Shown here piece by piece: positions 44,688-55,585 of a DNA stretch of 64,000 bases (position 1 is the stretch's first letter; each line of letters starts with the position of its first letter). This stretch comes from Hippopus hippopus (Eukaryota > Mollusca > Bivalvia > Cardiida > Cardiidae), in assembly GCA_946811185.2 (NCBI GenBank), contig OX328110.1, forward strand, positions 22,244,456 through 22,308,455, read 5' to 3'. The notes under the pieces were generated by a model. That model saw nothing but the letters and a program-made list of their open reading frames with translations. It searched no databases and was not told where the DNA came from. The position numbers and the translations under genes were made by a program.

Positions 44688-45585
44688 CACAATTGTGATA
44701 TCAAACGTGTATAAGATAAGAAAATTCGTAATGGGTATATTACACTGAAAACAAGGGAGGTTATGTGATAAAAAGTTTTCTTTTCGTACATGACAGTTAG
44801 AGATCAGATTGTAAGTTGTGAAATCTTTTATTGGACAACCCAGTCCCTGATTTCAAGAGACATGTCTAGCTGAAGCTACTTTTAAATTGCAGTACATGTA
44901 TGTTTCAAATAATTCTGGGTGTTGATATTCATAGATCTTCCTGTTGGTATTTTTTACAAGTAAGCAAGAAATGTATGAATATGACTATATCACTGAACTA
45001 AAATGGAAAGGAAATACACATGTATACTATAAGTACTTCTTTATGTTATATCTGGAACATAAAGTCACACAACTGTCATTTCTGACCTGGTTGAACAGTA
45101 TTGAGGAGTTTCACAAAGTAGGTTATTTAATCTCGTGACAGATCTGCATGTATTAAGAAAGTTTAAACAAGTTGCCTGAAGAATGCAAAAATACATCACA
45201 GGCATTTGCTAGTGTGTTTACTTAAAATGCAGCAGTGTTCTGAAATAATGTCAGAGAGTGTATATAGACTTCTCAATATGTGTACGACTAAAACACCATA
45301 TTCAGTACGCCATTGTTCTGCTAAAAACAATACTTATGGAATAAGTTTGCATTTCTTGGAATATTTGTTATTTTTTATGTCAAGTGTACACGATATATTT
45401 GAAATAATATCTACTCATTTCTCCAATACTGTCTATCAAAGAGACGTTCTGTTGTATTATTGTGATCTCTGAAAGATCTTTAAATGCGCCTTTCAGTCAG
45501 ATCTAGACATCGCAATTATTTACTTTTTGAACTATGACTTGAACTTAAAAGGCTTTCTTTCCCCTGTATGCATGTACAAGTTAAC

Positions 45586-45788
45586 TTAACTCTTTCAGTG
45601 CCAAATAAATAAACTCGACCCCTTCCAACGGCTATAAATACAATCCATTGAAACTTACAAAGATTTTGATTGTATAGGCTTGACTAAACAAGCGGACGGT
45701 ATAGATCAAAGATCAGACTGCACGTTCTGTGCAGTCTGATCTTGATCTATGCCGTCCGCAAAAGTCACTGTGGCGCCGAATGGGTTAA
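45586..45788 (-). mobile_element. MITE family B, intact
   Basis: TTAACTCTTTCAGTGCCAAA to GCGCCGAATGGGTTAA. The palindrome at about 45692-45762 is nearly perfect. Confidence 0.85.
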
Positions 45789-45847
45789 ATTGGCATGGAC
45801 TCTGTATTTTGTGAGAATGAACTACTGTAGGTGCGCAGAGGCATTAG

Positions 45848-46048
45848 CTGTTTACCAAACAAATCAGTGGTTCAAAGACCCAAAGGGGGAAAAAATTTTA
45901 AAAATTTTGTTGGGAAAAGGTGAAAATACTGGTGACCAGTATTTTCCCCTTTTCCCACGATGTTTCTACGCATTCGAAGGAAATTTACACCATTCGAGTG
46001 CTTTGAATTTGGACGAACCTTGAATGTTGTCGTATGGCAAAGAGTAAA
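45848..46048 (+). mobile_element. MITE family C copy
   Basis: GTTTACCAAACAAATCAG start. Hairpin GGGAAAAGGTGAAAATACTG/GTGACCAGTATTTTCC is clean. Right end TATGGCAAAGAGTAAA. Confidence 0.7.
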
Positions 46049-46064
46049 GCATTCTTTTATAATT

Positions 46065-46325
46065 GGCCTGCAACACGCGAAAAGGGGCATTCGGATATCT
46101 GCGTAAAGTGTCGTCTCGGATCAGCCTGCGCAGTCTGCGCAGGCTAATCCGAAACGACACTTTCCGTTTTTATGTAATTTTCTGTTTTGCGCAAGTCTAC
46201 TGTATCACAAAATCTAATGTAGTCGTAAAGTGCCGTCTCGGATTAGCCTGCGCGGACTGCGCAGGCTAATCCGAGACGACATTTTACGCATATGTCCGAA
46301 TGCCCCTTTTTGCGTGGTGCAAGCC
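46065..46325. mobile_element. MITE family F, intact type copy
   Basis: Terminal inverted repeat of about 46 bp starting GGCCTGCAACACGCGAAAAG. Two internal palindromes, cores at 46118-46148 and 46241-46271. GC content is visibly higher than the flanks. Confidence 0.85.
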
Positions 46326-46431
46326 ATATAGATCTGTTATATAACTTTTATCAGTTCAAGAAATCGTCTGCAACATTCCTTTTATGTCACCGGCAAAACG
46401 TGACCTCTGCCATTTACCGGCCCTACAACTT

Positions 46432-46470
46432 CCATCCATCCGTCCGTCCATCCATCCATCCATCCATCCA
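46432..46470. repeat. (CCAT)n microsatellite
   Basis: TTCCATCCATCCGTCCGTCC and following CCAT units. Confidence 0.9.
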
Positions 46471-46871
46471 AAACTATATATTGAATTTTCATCCATGAAT
46501 TAGTCAATCTCTAAGTCGATCAGTCGTTCGGTCAGTCATTTAGTCTTTCAATTAAGTCAGTCGTTTAGAGATTTTGTGATCAGACACTACTCAAACTGTT
46601 ACAATTAACGTTTCCCTAATAGCTTTAAATATTCATTTCATTTACAAAGTATTGTAATGGTTATCACGTTGCATTTCTAGCGGGTTGACATTAAAATAAT
46701 GGCACGTAATGTCATATTTTTAACAGTTGAGTTATTATATCAATATCAGTTTACTTCCTAATTGTTTAGCTGTTGGATTTATTGTGAAACTGAGACGAGC
46801 AGTGTAATACTGTATGAATGTCAAGTCACACTCATCCGTCACTGATTGTTTGAATGAGTAGAATGCATTTT

Positions 46872-47072
46872 AAAACCTTTTTTGCGCCATAGGCAACATC
46901 CGGGGCTTAGGCGGACGGCATAGACCAAAGTCAGACTGCACAGGACGTGTAGTGTGATCTTGAATCTAGATCGTCCACATTTCTAATCAAGCCTATGACT
47001 CATATCATTTTGAAATTCCATGGATTGTACTTTGAGGCATCAGAAGATGCCGAGTTTATATATTCAGACAAA
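46872..47072 (+). mobile_element. MITE family B, degraded ends
   Basis: GGACGGCATAGACCAAAGTC then ACAGGACGTGTAGTGTGATC and GAATCTAGATCGTCCAC. Right half conserved to CCGAGTTTATATATTCAG. Confidence 0.6.
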
Positions 47073-47079
47073 ATTTCAG

Positions 47080-47450
47080 ACTTTTCCAGTTTGATAGCAT
47101 TTGCAGACGAAATATAAAATAAATGATTAGATTTGCCTTGAAATATTTGAAAACTTGTAGGGGAAAAGAAGAAAAATGCCGGTTACTAGCATTTTTTTTC
47201 TTTTTCCAAAATATTTTCAAAACCTCTTTTCCTCCCCAGTGTCGTTAAAACACAGGATTGTTTGGTAAAAAGTCAATTAATTAAGTCTTTATCAAACGAT
47301 AAAAATATGGACTTGTCTAAATTGAAAGCACTTGCAGATGACAGTTTAAATGTTATATAATTGATGGAATAGTCATTGATAGGGTAGAAAACATTGGTTA
47401 CCAGCATTTTCTTCTTTTCCCAAAATGTTTTCGAAAAGTTTCTCCCTTAG
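47080..47450 (-). mobile_element. Two adjacent MITE family C copies, decayed
   Basis: The first ends TTTGGTAAAAAGTCAATTAA. The second begins TTAAGTCTTTATCAAACGAT and loses its left hairpin arm (GTAGAAAACATTGGTTACCA). Confidence 0.6.
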
Positions 47451-47547
47451 AAGTTGAATAGTCCCAAAAGACAGCAACACTATTCTCTAAGCTAAGCCTT
47501 TAAAAGTATTTGTAAATTTGAAAGAATAACACTCTACCGGTGATGGA

Positions 47548-47771
47548 CTTTAAGGATAGGGCACCCTAACGGGATTCGTGTAACATCACTTTTCATTGCC
47601 GAAAAGACGTACTGATTCGGCTAAGACTCGGGTAATCCGTAATCGATCGGCCGATAGACGCTGCTTCCCCGCATCGATTACGGATTACTCGAGTCTTAGC
47701 CGAACCCGTACGATTTTGGCAATGAAAGGCGATATTACACCAATCCAATTAGGGTGCCCTATCTTTAAAGT
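47548..47771. repeat. Long palindrome, ~224 bp
   Basis: The outer arms CTTTAAGGATAGGGCACCCT and complement enclose inner arms TTCGGCTAAGACTCGGGTAA and complement, then TCCGTAATCGAT. GC-rich centre CGGCCGATAGACGCTGCTTC. Confidence 0.8.
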
Positions 47772-47859
47772 GCCTTGCTTCTAGACCTTGGTGAAATGGA
47801 AATCTTTTTAGGTTATTTCTACGGTGGCACAAAAGTGACATGGAAGATATATTTTATAC

Positions 47860-48011
47860 TACGTGCGCACGCAGTAGCTAATACGTGCGCACGTAATAAG
47901 TAATACGTGCGCACGCAGTAGTATTACGTGCGCACGCAGTAGCTAATACGTGCGCACGTAATAACTAATACGTGCGCACGTAATACTATTGCGTGCGCAC
48001 GTATTAGCTAA
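47860..48011. repeat. TACGTGCGCACG minisatellite
   Basis: Seven units of 21-22 bp, each with the self-complementary GTGCGCAC core. The spacing 22-22-21 occurs twice, i.e. a 65-bp higher-order repeat. It abuts a family E remnant carrying a D insertion. Confidence 0.9.
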
Positions 48012-48372
48012 TTTTGATTGGCTAAACCATTTGTATCATGCTGTGTGAAAAAGGGATTAATGAATCCGCAAAAAGTATCGACTCAGGCTGACCTTGATCG
48101 AACTTTTGCTATTGGTGATTTTCTGCGTTACCAAAGACCAATCTACCTCATGATGCAGTCGGTTGTAAGACAAAATGGATTTTATGGATCCTTAACTGGA
48201 TGATGACTTGATTGGTGTGGTGCATCACGGAGATGTTTTAAAACGCCTTTTGTCAGAGTGCGGCTCATTTGGTTCATCCAATCAGAAACTGTGTTACTTT
48301 AAAAATTAGAGAAAAAAAAAAGAATATAATGCTAATAATGCTATCAAGAATGATTGGTGAATATGGGCCTTG
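48012..48372. mobile_element. MITE family E remnant split by D
   Basis: ATTTTGATTGGCTAAACC on the left and GGTTCATCCAATCAGAAACT to TGATTGGTGAATATGGGCC on the right form the E centre and right arm once D is removed. Confidence 0.7.
48033..48266 (+). mobile_element. MITE family D nested in E
   Basis: GTATCATGCTGTGTGAAAAA to GAGTGCGGCTC, flanked by ATTT at 48029-48032 and 48267-48270. The central hairpin is shortened. Confidence 0.8.
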
Positions 48373-48809
48373 AGTCATCGCGAGAGAAAAAGCAACACAA
48401 CATGAAAGTGAACATTTGAGGTGTTGTGTACAAGAGTATTCATCTAAACGCCTATATTGTAAACAGTCTGACAATTCGGTGTTGAAATTCTAATACAATA
48501 TAAACGTCTGGAAGACATTTTATCACATTTTCATTGATGTACCTTGGGAATTTAACATTGATTTTCATCTTAAATTTCAAAGGTTTCAGAACGAAGTTTT
48601 AAGGTTTCCCTGCTTGAAAAGTTTAACAGGCCAGCTATTTTTATGTAAAAACTTTTCGGCGTGTTAAATGTGCGGAAAAACCAATAACCTTGCCCAACTT
48701 GTACTACTTTTTAGAGAGGTTAAATGAAATTTTAAGTTCGGAAACACGCATAATCATGGAGTGAATAAACCGTTTACTTGAATCAAAATGTCGATTCAAA
48801 ATAAATGAA

Positions 48810-49051
48810 TTAACCTTGACGCTTTATCAATCAATCCCAGGGTTTATTAACCTTAAGGAATGAACTTTTTGGAAAACATCATGGGAAAAGTTGAGAGTTC
48901 TAGCAACCATCACCTTTCTTTTTTTCCCACAATGTTTTCCTCTTCTTCTACAGACAAACTCCATCATTAGAGCCACAATCAAGTTGTCGTCTGCTGGTTG
49001 TTTCAGTTTGTGAGAGTCAAAACTTGTGTCACCTGGTACTGAAATAGTTAA
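48810..49051 (+). mobile_element. MITE family C copy
   Basis: TTAACCTTGACGCTTTATCA to CACCTGGTACTGAAATAGTTAA. Hairpin mutated. Confidence 0.6.
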
Positions 49052-49449
49052 GCATTTCATTGTGTATTTAAAGGAAGAAATCAAGATCAGACTGTGTTAA
49101 CGGGATACCGTTTTCCTTGCAAAGTGCAACGAAGGTGTCTAGAAACGCACGATACAGGTATAGATGTCATTGCCTCGACAGTTAGGTCATTATAGCAAGT
49201 GTAGAACGATATTGTTTATGATTATAGGGTGTAACGGGGTTGTCTATCCTTTTAGACCGATAATTCGAAAGGTGCAGTCACACTTCTGTATTACATCATA
49301 TTTGATACGTCTCGGGAAAGATTTACTTCTATTTGTCAGACTTTCTGATACAGAACACGCCGTATTAGGAAACAATAGTGCACTTGCTACACCCCTGCTT
49401 TTTCTGGAGTACAACGTCAATTTAAATTTTTATGGAACAAAAAAAGAAA

Positions 49450-49656
49450 TTGGTCGCATTAAAATTGATTTTACATTTGCAGACGACAAATCAAATGTGT
49501 CGTCTTTACAGATGATTTTAATTTTTGAAGGGGGAGAAAACATTATGGGAAAGGAAGAAAATGCTGGTTACCAGCATTTTTCTTCTTTCCCACAATGTTT
49601 TCCAATGGCTTCTGCCTCAACGCCGTTAGAACTCGGAGTTGTATGACAGAAGGTTA
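49450..49656 (-). mobile_element. MITE family C copy
   Basis: ACATTTGCAGACGACAAATC, hairpin about 49535-49605 with GGTTACCAGC centre, and the right TTAA at 49653-49656. Confidence 0.65.
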
Positions 49657-50074
49657 AAGAGTGACATATGCTTAAACTTTGTATTTTTTCTTTACCGTAA
49701 AATCTAGTCATACAGGGTTTCACTTTTCTGCTATTAAGACAACAAATGAGTACCAAAAACAAAGAAGAAGATGCGAAGAACTGACGAGATTTTTTTTGAC
49801 AATTTTGCAATGTATTCCTGGCCATGTCACCTAGTAGTAAAAAACAGAAATAAAGTACAATTTACATGAAATCCTAAAAGAAAATTGTCAGCAGTTTCTT
49901 GCTACAGGTGCAGACAAAGTTTAAAGACTATTTATCTTTTCCCTTATAATGTTTATTTATGTGTGTCTGTCCGTTTGATAGACAATTTCATTGCATTTTA
50001 TCGAGGCCGGTTCATTTCTTTTCACTTCTTTCGATACTTTTACAGGTACAGGATCAGATTTTAGATCTCAATGG

Positions 50075-50180
50075 TGGGAGGTGTAGATTCAAGAGCAGAT
50101 TGCACATATTTTGAAGTCTGATTTTTATCTATGCCTCCTGCACATGATATTTCTATCCTTCTTGCAGTAAAATTGGAGTA
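50075..50180. repeat. Family A/B remnant
   Basis: GGAGGTGTAGATTCAAGAGC then TTGCACATATTTTGAAGTCT and TATGCCTCCTGC, mutated hairpin. Confidence 0.4.
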
Positions 50181-50241
50181 CAGAGATTAGTACTTCGTGC
50201 AAGGCCCGTTGGCTGACTGTCTAATTGGTAGTAGCCTTGGT

Positions 50242-50573
50242 TGATTGATTGATTGATTGATTGTATGGTGTTTAACGCCGTTTTCAACATTATTTCAGTT
50301 ATATCGCGGCGGCCAGTGCACCTATCCATGCTTTCCTGGAGCCTCTTTTACCAGTACTCCGCACAATTTTCCTTTCCAAGCCACTGGCTGCTTTCCCACA
50401 TAATCATCGTCGAGACAATGGTCAGCGGTGGGAGAGGAATGAATCCTGTCGCGGTGACTATCATCAATCCTCGGAAAGAAATTGGCCGAGCCAGGGGTCG
50501 TAGCCAGGGATCGAACCCTGGACCCCGTGTTCTCAAGTCCTGCACGCTACCGACTGAGCTACAGGGGCTCGGC
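50242..50573 (-). mobile_element. SINE type 2, full length, young
   Basis: The best SINE of the window. tRNA-like head on the minus strand with TAGCTCAGTCGGTAGCGTGC and GGTTCGATCCC, central body, conserved tail GCGGCGGCCAGTG complement and (AATC)n end. A perfect 12-bp target duplication AGTAGCCTTGGT at 50230-50241 and 50574-50585. Confidence 0.93.
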
Positions 50574-51105
50574 AGTAGCCTTGGTCAATACGGTAATGAT
50601 CTTTAAATCACTCCTTATTGTGGTCTTCTTTCACGGTCCGTACAGATCTATACCAAAACGGTTTATCACTTCAGTAAATCTATTTTTGAAAAAAGTAACG
50701 TCGGAATAAATAAAAGGAAAAACAAATGAACCCAGGCTAACTTGGAACAGCCAGTCTGGTTGACCCACTGATTGTTTAGTTCCTTTAACTGTGAAAATTT
50801 AAACAACTTCATTTTCCAGGTCATTTTCTCAAGGCAACATTCTTTTCCTACTTAACAACAGCTTTAATCATTGTAAATCAATAAGTTTTTATTAATTGCT
50901 GCAGTGAAAGCTGACGAAAACGAAATTCAGGAAAACAAATGTAGACACAGAACTCAAAACAGCATAATTCCATAACCAAACATTAGTTCAGAAATACCTG
51001 CTATTTCGTTTTGACTCTGCCCAGTTTGGAGTAATTTAATTCTGTCCCATCATTTTTTTCTTTTTTTTGAGGCAAATTTACCTTCCAGCCAGAATGCAAA
51101 CTTCT

Positions 51106-51106
<1 letters not shown>

Positions 51107-51148
<42 letters not shown>

Positions 51149-51161
51149 AGAGAGAGGGGAG

Positions 51162-51204
<43 letters not shown>
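51107..51204. repeat. (GA)n and (ACAG)n microsatellite
   Basis: A GA tract at 51107-51158 passes into ACAG units at 51162-51204. Confidence 0.95.
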
Positions 51205-51479
51205 TGGGGTTTTATACTTCAAATATTATATTTGGCACTCTAGCATATACGAACATTAAAAATATGAAGCATAAACAAATGTGCCACCTAGAGAATTTCC
51301 TCGAATTTGTTAAAACATATTTTCCCCATTCGGGACCGAATGTAATGTTGTATGTATATTTTGATTAAACATGCAAGAGATTCAAATGTAATTTTTGTTT
51401 AGAAAGCGATCTGCGAAGAACAGATTGCACAAATATTTCAGCGAGACAAGCTCGAGGGAACCATTTCTTAAAGTGATAT

Positions 51480-51741
51480 GGCCTGCGACACGCGAAAAGG
51501 GGCATTCGGACATTTGCGTAAAGTGTCCTCTCGGATTAGCGTGCGCACTCTGCGCACACTAATCCGAAACGACACCTTCCGTTTTTATGTAATTGTCTGT
51601 TTTTGCGCAAATCTACCGTAGGACAAAATCTAATATAGTCGTAAAGTGCCGTCTCGGATTAGCCTGCGCGGACTGCGCAGGCTAATCCGAAACGGCACTT
51701 TACGCAAATGTCTGAATGCCCCTTTTCGCGTGTTGTAGGCC
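51480..51741. mobile_element. MITE family F, intact
   Basis: GGCCTGCGACACGCGAAAAG to CGCGTGTTGTAGGCC. Both internal palindromes are present (about 51519-51583 and 51639-51705). In the first the core reads GATTAGCGTGCGCACTCTGC, with matching changes in the opposite arm. Confidence 0.85.
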
Positions 51742-51776
51742 AATTATGTCTGTCAAACTCTGCTGTGAGTTTCGCA

Positions 51777-51971
51777 TTAACCCTTATCCTGCTAAATGAA
51801 TCAAATAAAACTTTCAAGCCGATAGTAAAAACCAGAATATCATTTGCAGAAAAGTATCTTCATATCGGACAGTGTAGATCAAGGATCAAACTGCACGTTC
51901 TGTGCAGTCTGATCTTGATCTACATTGTCTGCAGAAGGTCAGTGAGTTGCGCTTAGCAGCTAAAGGGTTAA
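51777..51971 (-). mobile_element. MITE family A copy
   Basis: TTAACCCTTATCCTGCTAAA to AGCTAAAGGGTTAA with TTAA at both ends. Hairpin at about 51867-51932. Confidence 0.85.
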
Positions 51972-51984
51972 AACACTTTCATTA

Positions 51985-52210
51985 TCCCTTTACCAGACGA
52001 AAAAAAAATCTCCTTGTCTAATCTGAAAGCGTTTGCAGTCAACAAATCACTTACGGATCAAATGAAGGATTTTTATACTGTTGTAAATTTTGTGGTAAAT
52101 AGAGGAAATGATGGTATTAGTATTTTCTCTTTTTGCCACATTTTTTTTTTTTCACAAAAGCCCTTTCCTTCACGGTCGCTCAACGTGGGATTGTGTTTTG
52201 TTAGGGGTCA
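51985..52210 (-). mobile_element. MITE family C, decayed
   Basis: CCCTTTACCAGACGAAAAAA to GGATTGTGTTTTGTTAGGGG. Hairpin eroded. Confidence 0.5.
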
Positions 52211-52296
52211 ATCAACTTTCATGTGTGAAACTTATTCTCGGAGTTTTTTTCCACCGTTGTCACAGGTTGAAAATTTCGTAACCATGTGATGTACAA

Positions 52297-52556
52297 TTGA
52301 TTGATTGGAGTTTAACGCCGTTTTAACAGCTCAGGTCATATCACAGCGGTCAGTGCACTAACGCATGTGTTTCCTGGCTTTCTCACACCAGCACTGACAC
52401 AATTTTCTTTCCAATTCACTGACTACTTTTCCCACATGCATGACAGATTAAAGGCGAAAAATCGCCGGAAAGAAAGTGCCGCAACCGGATATCGAACTTA
52501 AAACCACCAGATCATAGGTCTAATACGCTAACCACTGAGCTACCCGGGCGGGCATA
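52297..52556 (-). mobile_element. SINE type 3 with target duplication
   Basis: A different body from type 2 (AAATCGCCGGAAAGAAAGTG, AACTTAAAACCACCAGATCA) but the same kind of tail (GGAGTTTAACGCCGTTTTAA) and a head complement ACCACTGAGCTACCCGGGCG. Target duplication TGATGTACAA at 52287-52296 and 52557-52566. Confidence 0.85.
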
Positions 52557-52602
52557 TGATGTACAAAAAGGTGAGGATTAACAGATCTAGAGAAATGATT
52601 GT

Positions 52603-52861
52603 AAGGGGCGGTATGGGAAAAGGAGCTTAAAGGACATCACAGTACTTCATTGTACCAAGCAAATCATCACATAATTAGAAATCAATAAAATCCGTTTTGC
52701 CTTACGACCAACTGAATCATTATGAAAACTTGTCCTTGGAAAAACACAATGTATGATTAGCAAAAGGTTTGACAAAGGTAAGCCTTCGCGGAGTGCACAG
52801 ACTGACATGAATCGATACTTCTTGAAAATGCTTTAATCCGCCATGTCATAGAACATGACTC
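52603..52861 (-). mobile_element. MITE family D, decayed
   Basis: GGGAAAAGGAGCTTAAAGGA to AGAACATGACTC. Palindrome GCGGAGTGCACAGACTGACA reduced. Confidence 0.5.
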
Positions 52862-52889
52862 AAATGAATAAAATAGGTCCGGCGTTTTA

Positions 52890-53105
52890 ACCTTTGCCGA
52901 CCAGTCCCGTATTTCCACAATCCTTGAGAATGAGCCTTGAGGAGGATTTTTTGAATGAAGAAATATTTGTACCCGGTACATGTTTCCTTTCTCTAGTACT
53001 TGTTCGACCCTGTCACAGACAATCCGATTATTTGATACACGTTTTATTTGTTATCTGCAATTGCTTGCAATTTAGACAGATGTAAAACTTTTTTGTCTAG
53101 TATCT
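52890..53105 (+). mobile_element. MITE family C, decayed
   Basis: ACCTTTGCCGACCAGTCCCG to TGTAAAACTTTTTTGTCTAG. The hairpin is not preserved. Confidence 0.4.
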
Positions 53106-53366
53106 ACAGATGCAAATAAAAGTTCTTTGCGGATGTCTCCCAACAGCACTAGAGAAGAAAGTAAATCTTAAAGTTTATTACCAACAAGAAGTTTTTGAAA
53201 GTCTGTTCAGGGTTTGTGGCGTTAGAGAAATATACCATTGAGGTTTTATAATCAGCGTTTGTAGTAAGTGTAAAAAACATAGAAACGAACTTCAAACGGA
53301 GGTAAATGACATCATTGTCTTAGAATAATTTTTGCGAACGTGGACTCAAAGAAAACATAAATTTCA

Positions 53367-53600
53367 TCACGGTCGCCAATGTCTCTATCTATGCTTCCTG
53401 GTGTTTATTTTACAGCCAGTGTTGCCTACAACATGCTTTCTAGGTCATTGTCTGTCTTCGCACATGAAAAACCTTGAATAAACCGTGTGAAAGGAATGAA
53501 CTCTGTCAGGATAGTTTTCATCAAACCTCGGTAAGAATTTTTACCAAGTCGGAATTTGGACCCAGAACATGTTATTTACCCGACATGGGCGTTTCCTCTG
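53367..53600 (-). mobile_element. Decayed SINE
   Basis: ATCACGGTCGCCAATG, TTCATCAAACCTCGGTAAGA and AATGAACTCTGTCAGGATAG match the type 2 order on the minus strand with many changes. Confidence 0.4.
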
Positions 53601-53884
53601 CACAACCATGGCTCTGTTATAAACGACATTTCACTTATAAGGTAACGGTTTATAGAACATTATGATTACTGTCTGAGAAATTCTGATTTTATGAGCTTCG
53701 GCGAGAATAGAGACGCCAAAATGTCAGCTAAAACCACGTATTACAGATGAAAGCTGTTGGTCTGATCTTTGCTTTTATATTGTTTTATTTTGGTGTGAGC
53801 GAGGCAGTAAAAAAGCAATATCGTTTGTCCGCATGATTCGGCGGCATAAAGACGCACATCAGTGTAAGAAAGACCATTGACCTG

Positions 53885-54105
53885 TCACCCTTTATCAAAC
53901 AATCCCGTGTCATAGCAGCTCTGAGAAAGAAGCTTTGTGGGAAAAGGGGAATATGTCAGTAATCAGAATTTTCTAAATTTTCAGCACTTATTTCTATCAT
54001 ATCAAAAACATATCCTATCATTTGAACAGTATCTAATGTGTCGTCTGCAGATGATTTGAATGGGGAAGAGGCTAAAATTTCGTCGCCTGACAAATGCCCT
54101 TAGCA
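53885..54105 (+). mobile_element. MITE family C, decayed
   Basis: CCCTTTATCAAACAATCCCG start, GTGTCGTCTGCAGATGATTT and TTTCGTCGCCTGACAAATG end. Confidence 0.5.
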
Positions 54106-54109
54106 AAGT

Positions 54110-55040
54110 TTAGGCACGTCCTCTTTCTTCTTTATTTAAGTGGTGTTGTGTTTTCGAGCTCAAATTAATCCCAATTGATTTTCAGGTGCTAAGGAATTAA
54201 GTGCTGAATAAATGAAATAGTTTTAACACCCATGTTGTTGTTATTTCCACATTGTAACCTCTAAAACGTAAAAATCGGCAATTTAACCCGAAAAATGTGA
54301 CAAAATGTCGAACAGCTAATACCAAAGATTATTAGTTGTGCGGTCTGCGCATTTGTATCTTCAGTAAAAAAATACGTTGACTCAAAGGGTCAAGAAAAAC
54401 AACACAGTTACAGAAATAATAGCAGAGCTGTCTCATTTCTATTGACTGTAGTTGATCTATGCATAAAACGTGTTCCGCCCTTTTGAATAATATTATCTTT
54501 TATTTTGGTGCTGTTACTGATTTTTTATAAACGCATCACTACTTACACTGACTTTACCCTTCAATAATTTCTAGTACAAGAATGCATCTCAAGACCTTGA
54601 AATGCAGTAAATGTATTGAATATAACTTATCGACGGACATTGTAATTGTTCATCTAGAGCTAGCAATTTCAGTGTTGATTTTTAATAGTATACCGCTTGA
54701 GATATTCAATTATTTTTTGTATCGTATCAACATTATAGTAGTTACTGTTAAGATGACAACTGCAATGCATCGACGATCATCGATAACTTTTCAGTTATGC
54801 AATTTCTCACTATCGCCACCTATCAGTTACCAAACAGATACATGCACTTTATTGCTCACCTTTCTCAGTGATCAACAACCTTACAGACGCGTAATTACTC
54901 AAGAATAGCAGTGACTTTACAGGTGCACGATAAGTCGCCATTAATGGTCACCAATAGCCATATCGTAGGTACATGAATTTATACATTATTGACGTTCATC
55001 AATAGTCTAACAGGTACATCTGTATATAGGAGGTACATCT
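54110..55040. other. Unannotated stretch
   Basis: Contains a 108-residue frame (54582-54908) with no recognised motif and AT-rich composition. I see no repeat or reliable gene. Confidence 0.35.
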
Positions 55041-55130
55041 CAATAGGAACGATTTCTCCTTTTTCAACAATAATTTTCAAAGTGGAAACAGCTATACTTC
55101 CACAGCTTGAAATTACCTGCCATTGTTCCT

Positions 55131-55235
55131 TGTTTGGTGTGTAACGCCGTGTCAGCAGCATTTTAATTATTTCACGGTGACAGTTCAAAGATCCATTTTT
55201 TTCTCTTCATCAGTACTACCCGAAGAAAGTGCTAC
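55131..55235 (-). mobile_element. SINE fragment
   Basis: TTGGTGTGTAACGCCGTGTC then ATTATTTCACGGTGACAGTT, the tail region only. Confidence 0.45.
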
Positions 55236-55344
55236 TTGTTTCAGTGCACCAATAGTATTGCCATTATGTGCAAAAAACACATAGGTGCACTTTTGATTCA
55301 ATATCCGCGACAAAAATACATGCGCAGCACGATGCGCACGAACA

Positions 55345-55388
55345 TTTGTCATATACGTCGTTAAGAACGGTTGGTGAATACGGGCCCA
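55345..55388. mobile_element. MITE family E terminal fragment
   Basis: CGTTAAGAACGGTTGGTGAA then TACGGGCCC, the outer end of E. Confidence 0.5.
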
Positions 55389-55585
55389 GCAGCTCTTCTA
55401 GCAGTCAACGGTTATGGCTCAACCAATATTTATCTTAACTATAAGATTGAATCTAAGTAAAATGGAATCAACATTTTTAGACTTTTAGAACAAAGGACAA
55501 ACGGACTGCAAGAATACAGTGGCTCCCAAAATATTTAGACCTTGTTGATTTCTAATTTTTTTATTGTAAATGGCCAAATATATAT

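Noticed and set aside
46065..46325. CRISPR-like or bacterial terminator-like hairpins
   Set aside because: The hairpins belong to dispersed eukaryotic MITEs; there is no regular spacing, no spacers and no bacterial gene context.
49164..49646. 160-codon frame
   Set aside because: The second half translates a C MITE hairpin (GENIMGKEENAGYQHF recurs in many C copies in both orientations); the first half has no motif.
50500..50573. tRNA gene on the minus strand
   Set aside because: It is the head of a SINE with target duplication; no proper acceptor-stem closure.
54582..54908. 108-codon frame
   Set aside because: No motif, low-complexity hydrophobic stretches and AT-rich codons, no splice context.
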